Of a stretch of DNA of 64,000 bases, positions 9,307 to 20,904 are shown in pieces. The notes beneath the pieces are model-generated. The model saw nothing but the letters and a program-made list of their open reading frames with translations. It made no database searches and was not told where the DNA came from. Both the position numbers and the translations under genes were made by a program. How positions within the stretch are numbered: position 1 is the first letter of the stretch; each line of letters begins with the position of its first letter. Source of the stretch: Roridomyces roridus (Eukaryota; Basidiomycota; Agaricomycetes; Agaricales; Mycenaceae); contig JARKIF010000010.1 in assembly GCA_029378245.1 (NCBI GenBank), positions 2,046,001 through 2,110,000 on the forward strand, written 5' to 3'.

Positions 9307-12300
9307 TCACAATCCATAATGTACAAAGGGAGCCCACCGCTTGAACGAAACCTCCGGATCCTCGCGCAGTTTCTGGACAGCGAGATGAAGTGCGTGGGCC
9401 GTCTGTGTCAAGTCAGGAAGAATCGGCGGAGTCGCCTCGGCATCAAAGTTGTTGAAGAGATGTTCATAAACCTTGTCCGCAACCCGGGGACGTCAGGATC
9501 GCTCATAGTCCTTGTGCGCCGCAATTAGAATAGAAAACTCCAAGAAATCGAGATCACGCTCACCACATTGTCGCAACGACTCCACGAAAGCCTGAAAAAA
9601 GCAGAGTCCCGGCCAAGTGCATTGATTCGTCAGGAACATCTTGATCACCCTTCGCCGTTTCGCAGGCACTGAGGAACGCCAACGCCATGTGTCTCTCTGG
9701 GTCATTCCCCTCGGGTCTGCGCATGATATCCGAGATCATGAGTCGCCCATCAGACAGAGCAAGGCCGCTCTGGAGTGGACGCGCAATATCTTGCGTTCCG
9801 TGGCATGCAAAATGCACGATGGACGATCCAGGCAGATGCGTCCGCGCAGATTCAACCGTGGTATTGACCAATGCCGTCAGCAAGCCTTGCGGGACGCGGG
9901 CAGTGAGTTTGCGCAATTCATCTCTGGCGCCGGGTAGTGGCAGGCATCCCGGAGCGTGCGGCTCGATGATGGCCGTCACTTTGAAATCGCGAGTGGTAGC
10001 AACAGGGCGGTCCAATAAAGCAGAGACTGTTGGCACGTAGGAGGAAACGAGGTATTGTGAGACACAGTCGGTTTTACCCACTCCGTAGATCCCGGCCGCA
10101 TGTATGGGAAGGAAAGCAAGTCGTCCAATGGGGCACCACCATAGCCGGCCCGGATTACTAGTTTTCTACAAACTTGAATTAAGATGATTGAAGTCGTGGA
10201 ATGGGATGTGCTGCTTACCTGTAGACCCAGCGCGTCAAACACCGGCTTCGCAACCTTCATCCAAAGTTCGGACAGGACCCCACGCAACGCATCTTCCGGC
10301 CCCACAGACCCCTCGATCTTGGCATGCAGACGATTCGGAGCAGAATCTGAGGCGCTCCGCGAAAGGCCGACAAGGACATCGGTTTTGGCCACAGTGAGCT
10401 GCGATAGCTTGAGGCATTGAACATCCCCAGTCGATTTTGTTGGGATTTACGCCGTCAGCGTGTTGATCCGTGTTGAACTGATTCCCAGTTTGCAATCGCA
10501 AGCCAGTTAAGGTAAGATGCGTTAGGGCAAACGGATGCCCAACGCCTACATTTCAGCAGGCTTATATACTACTTTACAATGTAACTAGAATGTTCTACAA
10601 AAATCTAAGAAACTGTATCAGTCAGCAAAAGGGAATATTCCAGAAGGTTCTCGAGGGTGGCGAAGCATGTCATGCCAGAAACCCAAATTCCCAACAGATT
10701 TAATCACCAACACAAAGCATGTCTGTTCAGTGGTACCCAGCATGACGATAGGGCCTGCAACCGCAGCCGATTTCAACGCGTCTATCCCTTTCGGCTTCAT
10801 GAAATCCTGGAAACCGGACACAAGTCGGACAGCCTTGATAGCTTCCTCCCACTGGGTGTTTAATGTGTGGCTGTAAGCAGCCTCAGACTCGATAGAAACG
10901 AGTCGCTGCCGAGGAACAGTGAGTTTCTCTCTCGAGGTATCACGATAGGAGATCTTTTCCAGCTGCCTCGACAGCTCCCTGAGTTTCCTAGACAGTTGCG
11001 GCTGACTCCGATCCAGAGTTTCTAGATCCATGCGTAGATGCAAAGCGTTGGACCAAAATATCGAACGGCCCGCCTCCAAAAATACGACCGCGGTATCATA
11101 TTCTCCGATGCTCACAGCGTAAGATGCAGCCTCGGAAGCAAGACCGTTGCTTCTAGCAGTGGATAAAATTTTTAGACGAGATGCAAGATCCAGGTCAAGT
11201 GCTGCAAGCTGGGGAGCAGTTCAATTGCACGGTGATAGGCCTCTATGGCAGAAGCATGGTTGTACTGAGCTGCGGCCGTTGCCCACCCCTTGGCGTAATA
11301 AAAACGATTGAAAATTGAGGCTGTCAGAGGAATAGAGGCCTCCCGGAACAGCGTGCATGCTTCATCAAGGTAGTGTCCCTCTTTTGAGTAGTTGAAAGCT
11401 TCAGCAAGGCAGGTAGCGAGGTTATTCAGAAAAGTAGATCGGCCTGGATGAAGTGGTCCCCGAAGTTCCAATGCAGCTCTGTGGAGCTGTAAAGATTCTT
11501 GAAGGTCTTTGGGGTCCCTGGCCTGACTGAATCTCAGTTTCATTGCTTCGGCGAGATCACTGAGGCAGGTGCTACGATCCGTAGCATTCAGTGTGCTTGT
11601 TGTAAGCAATTGGCGATGGAGTTCGATTGCTTCGTCCAGCCGATCTGAGCCACCGAGTGTTGTACCCCATTTGAAGTGCATTTGCTAAATTGATCACAGA
11701 TGTGCTGCTCCATGGATGAGGGGGAGGATGGAACGCAACCGCTTCTCTGCTCAGTTGGATAGCTTTGGTGATATCACTTTGATCTTCCGTGAGGCGGAAT
11801 TTCACGCAGTATACCGCGCCTTGATTGATGAGAACCATGCCACGATCTGGACCAGTACTAGCCAGCAAAGCTTCTTGGAGCAGTTCAATTGCCTCATCAA
11901 TATCTTTTACATCCCCTTGTTCAACAGCCCTTCGTTGCAAAGCTGCCGCCAGATTGTTCAACGAGGCATCAGAGCCAGGGTCAGAAGCTAGTGCCTCCCT
12001 CTGTAGCTGAATTGCCTCGCTGACATCTTGAATGTCTCCTAGCAGCTCAAATCTTGTTTGAAGTGCAGATGCCAGGTTATTGACTGAACCATTGTAGAAT
12101 GGATGGGGACGTGCATGGAGAACCAATACATGTCTGTGCAAAAGAATAGCTTCATGAATATCCTCTGGGTTTCCCTGGCGCTCAAATCGAGCTTGAATGG
12201 CCAGTGCCAGATTATTGAGAGCACTACCACGGTCAGGATGTGGTTTTGCGAGCAGAGCCAGTGCAGTATTCCCCAGTTTGATAGCCTCATCCAAGTCCTT

Positions 12301-13071
12301 GATGTCTGCAGATTGTTCAAATCTCTCGCGCAGAGAATTGGCAAGATTGTTGAGTGAAGCTCCGTAATTGGGATGAGGAGGTGCATGCAGAGTGAGGGCC
12401 TCTCTGTGCAACGAAATAGCCTTGTCAATGTCGGCCAAATTAGCTGACAAGCTAAACCGCAACAAAAGAGTGACTGCGAAATTATGGAGAGAGTTGCCTC
12501 GAGCTGGATGAGTCCCTGAACGCAACGAGAGAGCTTCCTCGTGTAATCCAAGGGACTTGTTGAGGTCATTCAAGTCTCTAGAAACCAGGAACCGGGTTTT
12601 CAAGGCAACTCCTAGGTTGTTGAGGCAGTCACTGCGAGTTGGATGCCCAGGTATACAAAGGGCCAATGCCTCTTGCTGCAGCACAATAACCTCAGTCAGG
12701 TCGGCTAGGTCCCCCTGCTGTTGGTATCGCATCTGGAGCGTAGATCCCAAGCTAGTCAGAGCCGTTGCTCGAGCTTCCAGAGCCATAGGGTAGCCTGCAT
12801 CAAGAGGTGGAAGAAGGGCTAGGGCTGCTCTTTGAAGTTGGATGACTTCGTCGAGGTCTGCCAGATCTCCGCGCAGGTCGAACCTTGCTTTGATGGCATT
12901 GGCAAGGTTGCCGAGAGAATTAATGCGCGCCGGCGTGTCCTGGGACTCCTGGAAAGACTCTAGATCTCTGCGACAACGTCTAATGTGCTTTTCGATGTCC
13001 TTCGATGAATTCCGTGCGAAGAAATGTTGGATGTCGTTGATAAAGTTCATCGTGCCGGCTATGGTCTTCAA
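9307..13071 (-). pseudogene. TPR-CHAT protein, interrupted by a solo LTR and frameshifts
   Basis: From ATG at 13071 the frame encodes at least nine degenerate tetratricopeptide units of about 43 residues (pattern SLNNLA..L..RFE..GD..DLDEAI.L...AL), then a CHAT caspase-like domain (RLWWCPIGRLAFLPIHAAG, VHFACHG, FLSACETAKGD). The His of HFACHG and Cys of SACET, the catalytic pair of the fold, are present. Introns fit at about 10160-10220 and just after GVVATMW. The frame breaks near 11655 and 11212 (TPR part) and near 9485 (C-terminus), and a 259-bp solo LTR sits at 10438-10696; across the LTR the two halves rejoin in frame. The tail ends at TGA 9307-9309. TPR-CHAT proteins are abundant in agarics and thought to act in regulated cell death or non-self response; this copy is probably dead. 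Confidence 0.85.
10438..10696 (-). mobile_element. Solo LTR inside the CHAT gene
   Basis: 259 bp with ends TGTTGGGA...TTCCCAACA, flanked by the 5-bp direct repeat GATTT (10433-10437 and 10697-10701). It is the reverse complement of the LTR part of 2158-3255 and lacks the nested DNA element, so it shows the empty target site TACCTT. Orientation is given from the TATATAAG motif, which here reads on the minus strand, the same direction as the host gene. It splits the coding frame of the CHAT gene between VLVIKS and the following TGDVQC block. Confidence 0.92.
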
Positions 13072-14022
13072 TCAGTCTATCACAGTGTTTATGGTGAAGT
13101 GGGTGCTGACGCGCGGTGGATCTGGAGGGACTTGCGGTGAGATGGAAGTGAGGAACAGAGCCTGTCTGAGTCGACGTGGCATACTTAGCGCTGCCAGGTG
13201 TTTGGATGACCGGATGATTGCCGGGGAAATTCGGCGGCCGCGACGGAAAGTGTTCGATCGACGACATTGGGGTGCCGCGCCGCCGCGCGTCCCGGCATTG
13301 AATTCGGCTTAACTGATCCCATGGCCGATGCGATCCGTCAGCCGGATGGCTACTTCGGCTTATCTCGGTTTGTTGTTGCGATGGTTAAATATGGCACGCA
13401 AGCATCACAGCAAACCAGTTGAGTCGCAGCGCCAACTGCGTATTCGTCGGAGACTCTCAAGTAAGTACTCATTTATCAGAAATTGCCATGCCTGGTCCAT
13501 GTGTTGCGGCATTTGCGTGAGGCACTTCACCGTCCACGACGTCACGGACAACGGACAAACGGCTCTTTCCATTGGTTAGGTGTGTGACTCTTCCAATGCC
13601 TTGGTTCGCGAAGTTATTTGAAAACTCCACCGCAGCACTGTGTGTTCTCAAGCTCTCCAGCGTTTTGATCCAATATTCCGGGATCTTTCCAACCCGAGGG
13701 TGTACGATCCCACGCCCACTTGAATTCCTTTATACAAAAGTCTCCATATTTCCTACTGAGACACAAGGGAGGGATTCTATTGCAGCCTCCCATGTTTATA
13801 CACGGTCGGTCTTTTATGGGTCTCGATTCCGCACGGCAAGCCTTGTTGAAAGGTTGTATGTTTCCCAAGGTGGAGATTCCGTGAGACCGCACTGTACCCA
13901 GTTGCTCCCTCAATGGTCCCATGTTCTATTTTAGTGGAGTGACGCGAATAAAACGCCCTTCCTAAGAAGTCGAGGACACCCCACATCTTGTCTCGCTCCT
14001 CCTTTCCTCTGCTCCCCCAAAA
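13072..14022. other. Intergenic between divergent genes
   Basis: Separates the starts of the CHAT pseudogene (minus) and the cupredoxin gene (plus), so it should carry both promoters. No conserved coding frame or repeat found. Confidence 0.45.
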
Positions 14023-15047
14023 ATGCAACTATTCAGCATCTTCGCTACTCTGGCCGCAGCTGCTGTGGCAGCGGCTCAGAATCAGGTACGTGTTAGCTTT
14101 CATCCCCTGTCCTCATCTATATTCCTCACACATGCGTAGACCGTCACGATCATGGTCGGCGGGGAGGCGAGCTCCTCTGGAGGAATTTTCCAATTCATTC
14201 CCAACACCCTCAACGCTACCAACGGCTCAGTTATTACGTTCGAGTGGACGGGGTCGTAAGCATCGTCCACAACGTCCCATTTGATTGCTCATACGTCCAC
14301 ACAGTCCCGGGAACCATTCGGTGACGCAGTCTTCTTTCAACGCGCCATGCACGCCCCTCCAAGGTGGCTTCGACTCGGGTTGGATCCTCATTGCGGGAAG
14401 CACCACTTTGTCTCCGCCGCCCTCTTGGGATTTGATGATCACCGACGACAGCACACGTACGCATACATTTCTGTCCTCTAGAGCAAGGCATTGAACACAC
14501 TCTCCGCAGCAATCTGGTTCTACTGCAAACAACTGCTGCCAAGCCCTCACTGTAACTCCGGTTGGCACCAAATTCCATCCCTGTGCTTACTTGACTAACC
14601 TCAACTGAAGGAATGGTTGGTGGAATCAACATTAAACCCGGACCAAACAGCCTTGCTGCATTCCAAAAAGCCGCAGCGGCCGCCGGACCGCCTGGGGTGT
14701 GTACCATTCTTTTTTTGCGCAGGCGCCCATACTGAGGCACCCTCCAGCAAGCTCAAGGCAGTCTCGCGGGTGTAGGTGCATCAGCGTCCGTAGGGCCATT
14801 CATCCCCAGTGGGGCCGTATTCTTCCCGAGCGGCGGCCCAACAGCGACTGCGCCAGCGCCTGGTGCGTCTGGATCCGGAGGGGCCACCAGCGGCGGCAGC
14901 CCTACCAACTCGGCTTCTTCCGGGGGGACCTCGGGCTCGGGCACCCCGCCTCCCAGCGGTGCTATCCCAACCGTGTCGTTCGATATGGCGAAGATCCTCG
15001 GGACGGTGGTTGTCGGTGTCTGGATCGGGATGGCTGTTGTGTTGTGA
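14023..15047 (+). CDS. Secreted serine-rich cupredoxin-domain protein, likely GPI-anchored
   Basis: ATG at 14023, TGA at 15045-15047, with an intron at 14086-14139 and four more short introns joined by eye; no frame break. Signal peptide MQLFSIFATLAAAAVAAAQ. The cupredoxin domain shows the type 1 copper ligands: His in PGNHSVTQSSF, Cys in IWFYCKQ, His in SPHCNSG and the axial Met in SGMVGGIN. A Gly/Ser/Thr/Pro linker of about 70 residues follows, then a hydrophobic C-terminus (ILGTVVVGVWIGMAVVL), the pattern of a GPI signal. Members of this family are called extracellular serine-rich proteins in fungi; they sit at the cell surface and their substrate is unknown. Length fits the family. Confidence 0.88.
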
Positions 15048-15428
15048 GGCGATGGATTGTATGGAATTTGTTGGAAAAAAAGACTCGGACTCGTATTTAT
15101 CTTTCCCTGTACCATTTTACATGCCAGTAATGTTCCAGGCTACTCCTTACTGATAAAGTTCGGAGTCACTGAATCAGATTATTGTCCAAGTACAAGCAAT
15201 CTACCAACGCTTGGGAAATCAATGACAGTCAGCGTGGGTGAGAACCTCTGCGATGCTCAGCTTGAGCCGTCGACTTCGCCTGTAAGTCAAATGTAAGTAA
15301 AGGGACTCCACGGTGAGATCGAAGTGTTCCGTTGATCCGGAATGGGCGCTATCAGGGGCGATCACGACATGGTCTTTGTCCTTATTTGCCCCCTGTCCTC
15401 CCAAACGCTCACTGACTTGCGCGAGAAG
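15048..15428. other. Intergenic
   Basis: Between the cupredoxin gene and the small plus-strand gene. Nothing recognised besides the expected terminator and promoter functions. Confidence 0.4.
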
Positions 15429-15720
15429 ATGGGAAACGCAGACAAGGCTCCTTTCTCGCGGACACCATCATCGCTCCAAGCACGCCGCATCCGCCTGATG
15501 GCCATCTCATTCCCGATTTTGGTCTTGAGCGGCTGTGAGTCATCTTTTGTTTCTCACTTTCATCGCGGCTAAATTCGTTCCCAGACACGCTGTGGGACCG
15601 GCTTGTCAATCCTAGGACTCCTCCTGTGAGAGTTGATGCTGAGGTCGGCTCATTTCTGCAATAGATTCCGGTGCTGACCTTGTTGCGTAGAACACGAGCG
15701 CCCCGGTCCCCAAATCGTAG
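15429..15720 (+). CDS. Small single-pass membrane protein, about 59 residues
   Basis: ATG at 15429 (MGNADKAPFSRTPSS), introns 15535-15584 (GTGAGT...CAG) and 15626-15690 (GTGAGA...TAG), stop TAG 15718-15720. The spliced product has a basic start (LQARRIRLM), one hydrophobic segment (MAISFPILVLSGYTLW) and a short polar tail ending PVPKS. Positive charge before a single helix followed by a short tail is common among small mitochondrial inner-membrane proteins, but no specific family is recognised. It ends 72 bases before the end of the convergent gene on the other strand. The gene call rests on clean splice sites and a sensible product, hence moderate confidence. Confidence 0.5.
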
Positions 15721-15792
15721 CTTGAGTGACTGTCTGGTCGTTTTACATGCAAAACATGATGTCGCGCAAGAATTTCTGTCAAGACTCAGCCA

Positions 15793-16358
15793 CTACTCAA
15801 TTTCCACCGACCCTCTCGCACTACGCATCTGCACGTCAGCTATCCCGATCTCGAGCCCCGGCAGTGATGAACTAGTGTCTTCCAAGTCCTCTTGTCCTCT
15901 GCCTTCTCGCCCATGTCTCATTTGCGGCATAACAATCAAAGTCGCAACGGTAGACCGAGCGGATGTGCACGTCTCTACATCCGCCTCCTTATCGCAGGAG
16001 TCCACTGTTATCTGTTTCTCAGCTGTGCCTGGCTCGCATCCATGCAGGGCCAACGGCTGTAAATCCAATCATCAGTCGAGAAGCATCGTTGGACGCCGCT
16101 CATTCGCACCATGATACCACTCCACCCGACTCCGGCGCTGTTGTCGTTCGCGGCGACCAAAATCGCCCGCCCGGCATCACTCAAATACGCGTGGTATAGA
16201 AGCGGTTTCTTCTTCTCCTCGGCCGTCGTCTCCCGCAGCAAAACTATAGGTCGATTGGAAGGATCTTGATTGCGCAGCCCTCCACGCGCGCGCATGACGA
16301 GGCCAAAGCCAATCAACCCGAGTATCGCCAGGCCGGCGTAGAACACGGAACCTTGCAT
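15793..16358 (-). CDS. Single-pass membrane protein with a conserved KPxLYxAYL...WxxIMPLA motif
   Basis: ATG at 16358 (MQGSVFYAGLAILGLIGFGL), intron 16057-16109 (GTGCGA...CAG, in phase), then a frame to 15793; about 171 residues. The N-terminus is one transmembrane helix followed by arginines (VMRARGGLR), so the bulk should face the cytoplasm or lumen side according to the positive-inside rule. After it comes KKPLLYHAYL and, across the intron, WSGIM joined to PLALHG; a KPxLY...WxxIMPL pattern recurs in uncharacterised agaricomycete membrane proteins as I remember them. The C-terminal 60 residues are acidic and low complexity. Function unknown. Confidence 0.68.
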
Positions 16359-17658
16359 AATCCGACATCAGTTGTCCATCATGACAAGAGTGTAGCTGAC
16401 GAAGACGTGCGGGACATGCTCGAGAAGGGCTCGGGGGCCGGCGTGGGTGGGCTGGACATGGTGGAAGGCAAGGGAGCTGGATGGTGCCTGTTGTGAGAGC
16501 AGGGTGTGCATGCATGCTGCGCACCGTGGCAACGTGCCCGGGAGTAGGGTGAGCCCTCGATCCGCTGCGTTCCACCAATATCTCACTGGTCTCACAGTCG
16601 TGTGTTTTGATATGCGTCGGGGACAGGACGGGGTGGTGGGTGTACTGTGGCCCTGGTGCCTCGGGAGTCGGTCAGTATCGACGGTACGTCTGCTTCCATC
16701 CCGGCGGGTGTTTGAATTCGGTGCACTCTTGGCAGTTTCTTTCAGCGTCCATTTTTACAGGCGTGATCCCACGTTGCCAATTCAAGTTCGGGATGGGAAA
16801 GGGAAAGCTCCCGCAAGTGTATTTCTGTCGCCGTCCAAATGTTCCACCTTTGCCTGGCAATGCCCGAGCGATGCCCGAGTTCAAGCGCGTCAAGCCAGGT
16901 CGATTATCAGATTCCACCATCCTTTCGTGCATCAATGTGTAAGTTGTCCCCGACGTGTACCACAAACTTGAATCATCCTAAAGCATCACTGTGGTGCGCT
17001 CACTGCATCTCGATAGATCGATTCAACGCTGTTGGTGGGCCGATCAGGATTTCCACCTCAAAACAATGATGGACTCTTTTTAGCAGCCACGGCCCCGACG
17101 ATGCCGATTCAATCGCCGCATCCTTGACTGATCGGTCTCTCGTCGTTGCTCAGAGAATCCTGCTACTACCCAGGCCGACGACACCGTGGTCTCCGTGAAT
17201 AAAGGTCAGGACGTATGGCCCCTGCATACCGCCCGAGCGCCAGCGAATCAGTGAGTCAAGGTCAAGTCAATCTAATGTGTGTTGAAATCTTGATTGATAT
17301 TCGCCGCACTTCTGTTCTTCCCGCGAACCATTCAAACGAGGGCTCTCCGTAGCCGACAGACAGATCAGGTTCCAGAGTCCGTTTCTCAAGAACATATGGG
17401 TCGGCATCGCAATTGCACGGGAGTGCCCGTGCTCATGCGCTGCGCCACCAAGCGGCACATGCAAATCACCGGCGCTAAAACGCCCACGACGCTCATAGTT
17501 TCAGATGCAGGTATTCGCGGAACAAATTGTTTGATACACACGTCGACTCGTTCCTTCATGATAGCCATACGTGGGATAATTACGGCCAGCGGGTTTCCAA
17601 AGAACGCGACTCGAGCCTGAGGGCTGTATATACACCTGACAGGTATTTGTGATTCGAC
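16359..17658. other. Gene-poor stretch
   Basis: Many open frames overlap without family features, signal peptides or splice-supported continuity. It should hold the promoters of the minus-strand gene ending at 16358 and of the Zn2Cys6 gene at 17659. I see no convincing gene. Confidence 0.4.
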
Positions 17659-18375
17659 ATGGATGACTGTCGTAACCTCCCCCCCGCTGGACCGCCTCCA
17701 CCACTGGCTTCAATACTGACCTCTCGACGCAGAGTGGTCATTGCATGCACCAACTGCCGTAGAAGGAAAATTAGGGTGCGTGCACCGCACCCTCGTCGTC
17801 TTCTATGGCTCATTTGTAGGCTAGTGCGCCACGGACTCGGAGGATGATATTCCCCGGAATCCTTGCGAGCGCTGTGTGAAGAAGGGTCTGAAATGCGAGT
17901 ACATCACAGTGGCTGACCAGTTCTCGACGCCGCCGCCTGCATCGCCGTCTCCCAGGAGCTCACTGGATGCTCCTTATTATCAGCTACCCCGTCCAGAAGA
18001 TAGTAGGGCTCCATATTCCCGCGCGCCCCCATTTCAATCTCATCACCCACCACCGCCCCCGGGCGCCGTGCATCAGAGCCGCTATCTACCCCATCCTGAT
18101 CCACGCCACCGATTCAACCCTTCTCTCCCACCGCTGGAAATCAGCGAGCCGAAGTATCCCCCTGATTCCACGAGACTGCCAAGTTTCAAGGAGCTCTACG
18201 GGAAGTACAGCAATCCGGGGTCCAGGCCTCAATCTCCCGAGACGGTTCGATTGCCCCCATTGCGCAGGTTGGTCTATTATGGTCTGTGGCGGTGGTCCTT
18301 GGGCTGGCTAACTATACGTACAATAGATGTCGGGTGTGCGACAGGGTGCCGTGCCATGAACATCCCTCGGACTGA
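17659..18375 (+). CDS. Small Zn2Cys6 transcription factor with an extra Cys/His C-terminus
   Basis: Exons 17659-17775, 17825-18267 and 18327-18375, with introns 17776-17824 and 18268-18326. Splicing joins IACTNCRRRKIR to CATDSEDD and gives the complete zinc cluster (C-x2-C-x6-C-x12-C-x2-C-x6-C), followed by EYITV. A Pro/Ser/Tyr-rich middle of about 130 residues looks disordered. The second intron leads to a last exon encoding CRVCDRVPCHEHPSD, a short Cys/His cluster that could bind a metal. The protein is about 200 residues and lacks the middle homology region of large fungal regulators. It is similar in design to the factor at 1012-1677. Regulated genes are unknown. Confidence 0.8.
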
Positions 18376-19046
18376 ACGAACGTGCCGGTCCCGATGAAAG
18401 CGGGTACAAATCGAGGCCGTCGGTGTATGACAGATATGCAAGCCAATCCGAGGGCTGTGTGGCGGGGCGGGGAACGACCCATCACACATTTCCCCGTCCC
18501 TGGGATCTATATCAGAGTTCCTTCTGTTCTTCCTTCTGTTCAACATTGATATTCTCCCGCCAACTCAATTGGACCGGATTTTTGGCAGCGGGTATCAAAC
18601 AAAATTTGGACGGGAGCGGGAAAGGTGGTTACTCATACGGAAATTGTAGCTTAAAGGCGTAGAACTGTATAGGTATCAACGTCGGGCGGGCATCTGCATG
18701 TGAGGGCTCTCGTACCGCGCGGGAGAACGCGTCCGAGATTGATCTTGATAGAATAGACTTGAACACATGGACATGAGCGCCAACTGACAAGAATGTATAC
18801 AATTGTTTCGGGAGAACCTCGAGGATGCAGACCCGGTTCTGATTATTTTTTTACTATCCAATTGGAGCCATCGACGTATACTTGGCTTTCCAACAGAAGG
18901 ATTAGATGTCCGAAGTTTACGTTCCTTTTCAAAGACGGGCTACAAACTGCGGGTGATCCGTGTTTATCTCGACACCGAGTCCTCGAATCATGGTCTGTTC
19001 ATCTTCATCCCTGATCCACCTCATTCAAGCACCTCGCATCACCGCA
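18376..19046. other. Intergenic, tail-to-tail
   Basis: Between convergent genes; nothing recognised. Confidence 0.4.
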
Positions 19047-19688
19047 CTAGCCCCGCTCTAAGAAGGCCTTCAAGTCCGCTCCCTGTTTCTCAAACGCCGC
19101 CTGCAAATTCCCTTCCAAGGGCAGAATGAGGGCCGTCCCGAGACCATAATACGATTCGAAAGACAGGTAGCGCGTGACCCCACCGCCGACGTCAACGAGT
19201 ACATTCGGGTGCTCGGCCCGGATTCCCACACCACCCAGCCCGTCGTCAAACCGCCAAGCGGACATTGAGTAGCCGCCCGCGTCCGGGCCCGTTGTTGCAG
19301 GGTCGAGGACGGTAATTATTTCGTTGCTGGTGGTGTTGGACAGCGGGATGACCCCTGCTGTGTGGAACGTCATGGGCATGCCAATAAAGACGTCTGCAGG
19401 CGTGGAGGTGACGTTCCCTGGGAGGTCGACGGCGAAAACAAAGGTGTTCCAGGTGGGGTAGGACTGAAAGTCGATGATGGCATTGTATACGTCGCTGAGA
19501 GGGGCACTAATGTTCAGCTCGCTGCAGACGGTGAACACGAGGCCGGTAGACCCGTAGGTCGGCGTAGGAAGCCCTGCGGTAGAGTTTGCTTCTGGGCAGT
19601 GAAGGGACACCCAATCGATGGGACCGGAGTCCTCGCCGCGGCGGGCGAAAGTGGGGAGGAGAGCGGCGAGCAGTTTGGAGAGATTCAT
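19047..19688 (-). CDS. Secreted SRPBCC/START-like lipid-binding fold protein
   Basis: Intronless frame; start chosen at 19688 because MNLSKLLAALLPTFARR gives a short hydrophobic leader, whereas the upstream in-frame ATG (19742) adds an unlike sequence. About 213 residues. The core ELNISAPLSDVYNAIIDF...YPTWNTF is the usual opening of the polyketide cyclase/START (SRPBCC) fold: a strand, helix 1 with a Tyr/Trp, then the first strands of the cup. Later segments (FHTAGVIPL, GYSMSAWRF, RYLSFESYYG, LQAAFEKQGADLKAFLER) match further strands and the long C-terminal helix. These proteins bind small hydrophobic ligands; no ligand can be inferred. The leader suggests secretion. Confidence 0.75.
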   Translation of the reverse strand: MNLSKLLAALLPTFARRGEDSGPIDWVSLHCPEANSTAGLPTPTYGSTGLVFTVCSELNISAPLSDVYNAIIDFQSYPTWNTFVFAVDLPGNVTSTPADVFIGMPMTFHTAGVIPLSNTTSNEIITVLDPATTGPDAGGYSMSAWRFDDGLGGVGIRAEHPNVLVDVGGGVTRYLSFESYYGLGTALILPLEGNLQAAFEKQGADLKAFLERG

Positions 19689-20430
19689 GGTCCTGGCTGC
19701 TGACAAGGAGATGGGGAATCGACCGGCGCTGGCACCAATCACCTATGGGAGAAAACGCCGCAGAGAGGCCCGTGCGACGGAAAATGGGCGGAACGGATTT
19801 CCGCATAGAAGTCGGCAAGTGAATGCCATTCACGATAGACTTTGGAACCCGAGACCGAAGGTGCTGGAAGCAAGCTGGAAGAATCCACGTCGATTATGAC
19901 GTCGATTCTGATGCCGAAACTCGTTCGAGTAAATCGCTTCTTGTTTCGAAACTGGTTCGATTCTGGCCTCGAAACTCCTAACCTCCCCTGATTTGGTTGA
20001 AAGTAACAAAGTTGCTGCGTGGCTACTTCACAAGGTCCCTCAGAAATCTGCTGCTGATGAATCCACTATACAGGAGCCCAAAGGGCTGGAATTCAACGAG
20101 GCCATATGGCGAGATGGAGCCCGAGGCCTGAACCGAGGCTAGACGGATTCCGATGTCAAGCATGCTAGCCGGTTTAATTTCGGTCCCAGTCAAGTAATAA
20201 ACCCTATCCACGCTGAGCAATCGATCAAGTTCCTACAGTTGCATATTTACGGCAGCTGCGCGCGCCCGTGGCGCTCAAGGCGTAACTTCGACTTTGCTGC
20301 TCCGACCAAGCTCCGACTGAAAAGTTCCCAATTCCGATCAACCATCAAACCCGAACATCACCGATGTGACTGTCACCCGTAACGCCAACGCGTCTTCTCC
20401 TCTCTCCATACCAGTGACAGGACTTGTCAA
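19689..20430. other. Intergenic between divergent genes
   Basis: Promoter region for the SRPBCC gene and the small basic gene. A 5' exon of the latter may be hidden around 20340-20430. Nothing else seen. Confidence 0.4.
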
Positions 20431-20904
20431 ATGGGACGAACGGGTGGCTTCACCCCTCCTCATCGGATTCCGGGCCAGCCCCTCCTTCTCCGCAGAACCT
20501 CTCGCCGCACCCTCGAGAGCTGGGCCAATCACTACGGCTTCAAACACCTTGCGGACGAGCTGCCCCTCAACAAACGCGCCGAGTTTTACAAAACGCGGTT
20601 GTACGAGCTTCAAAGATCGGGTCAGGGACCGTTGTATGGACAGCCGATGAAGCGGCTCCCCATGGCTCAATCGGATTGGCCGAATCGCAAGTATAAGGGA
20701 AAGATGAAGGCATTGAAAGGTGCGTGTGCGGTGAATGGTTGGCCCCGCGTGCTGACGACTCGTCTTTCGTACGTCTCCTCAGAGCAACAGGAGAGGGAGA
20801 GTGCGGGGACGTCCGACGGAAAACCAAAGAATAAGCGCCTGCGCGAGGAGAAGAGACGCGTAGCCCGTTTGAAGAAGCCTGAAAAGCCCAAGAAATCCGC
20901 TTGA
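20431..20904 (+). CDS. Small basic protein, possibly mitochondrial
   Basis: Frame from ATG 20431 to TGA 20902-20904 with a probable intron at 20720-20782 (GTGCGT...CAG, 63 bases, so the frame is open with or without it). The spliced product is about 136 residues: an Arg-rich start (LLLRRTSRRTLESWANHYGF), a globular-looking middle (FYKTRLYELQRSGQGPLYG, DWPNRKYKGKMKALK) and a Lys/Arg-rich tail. The start resembles a mitochondrial targeting sequence, but an upstream exon is possible. I do not recognise the family. Confidence 0.55.
   Translation: MGRTGGFTPPHRIPGQPLLLRRTSRRTLESWANHYGFKHLADELPLNKRAEFYKTRLYELQRSGQGPLYGQPMKRLPMAQSDWPNRKYKGKMKALKGACAVNGWPRVLTTRLSYVSSEQQERESAGTSDGKPKNKRLREEKRRVARLKKPEKPKKSA

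Noticed and set aside
16447..16971. 174-codon plus-strand frame
   Set aside because: Overlaps open frames on both strands, no family features, no splice continuity.
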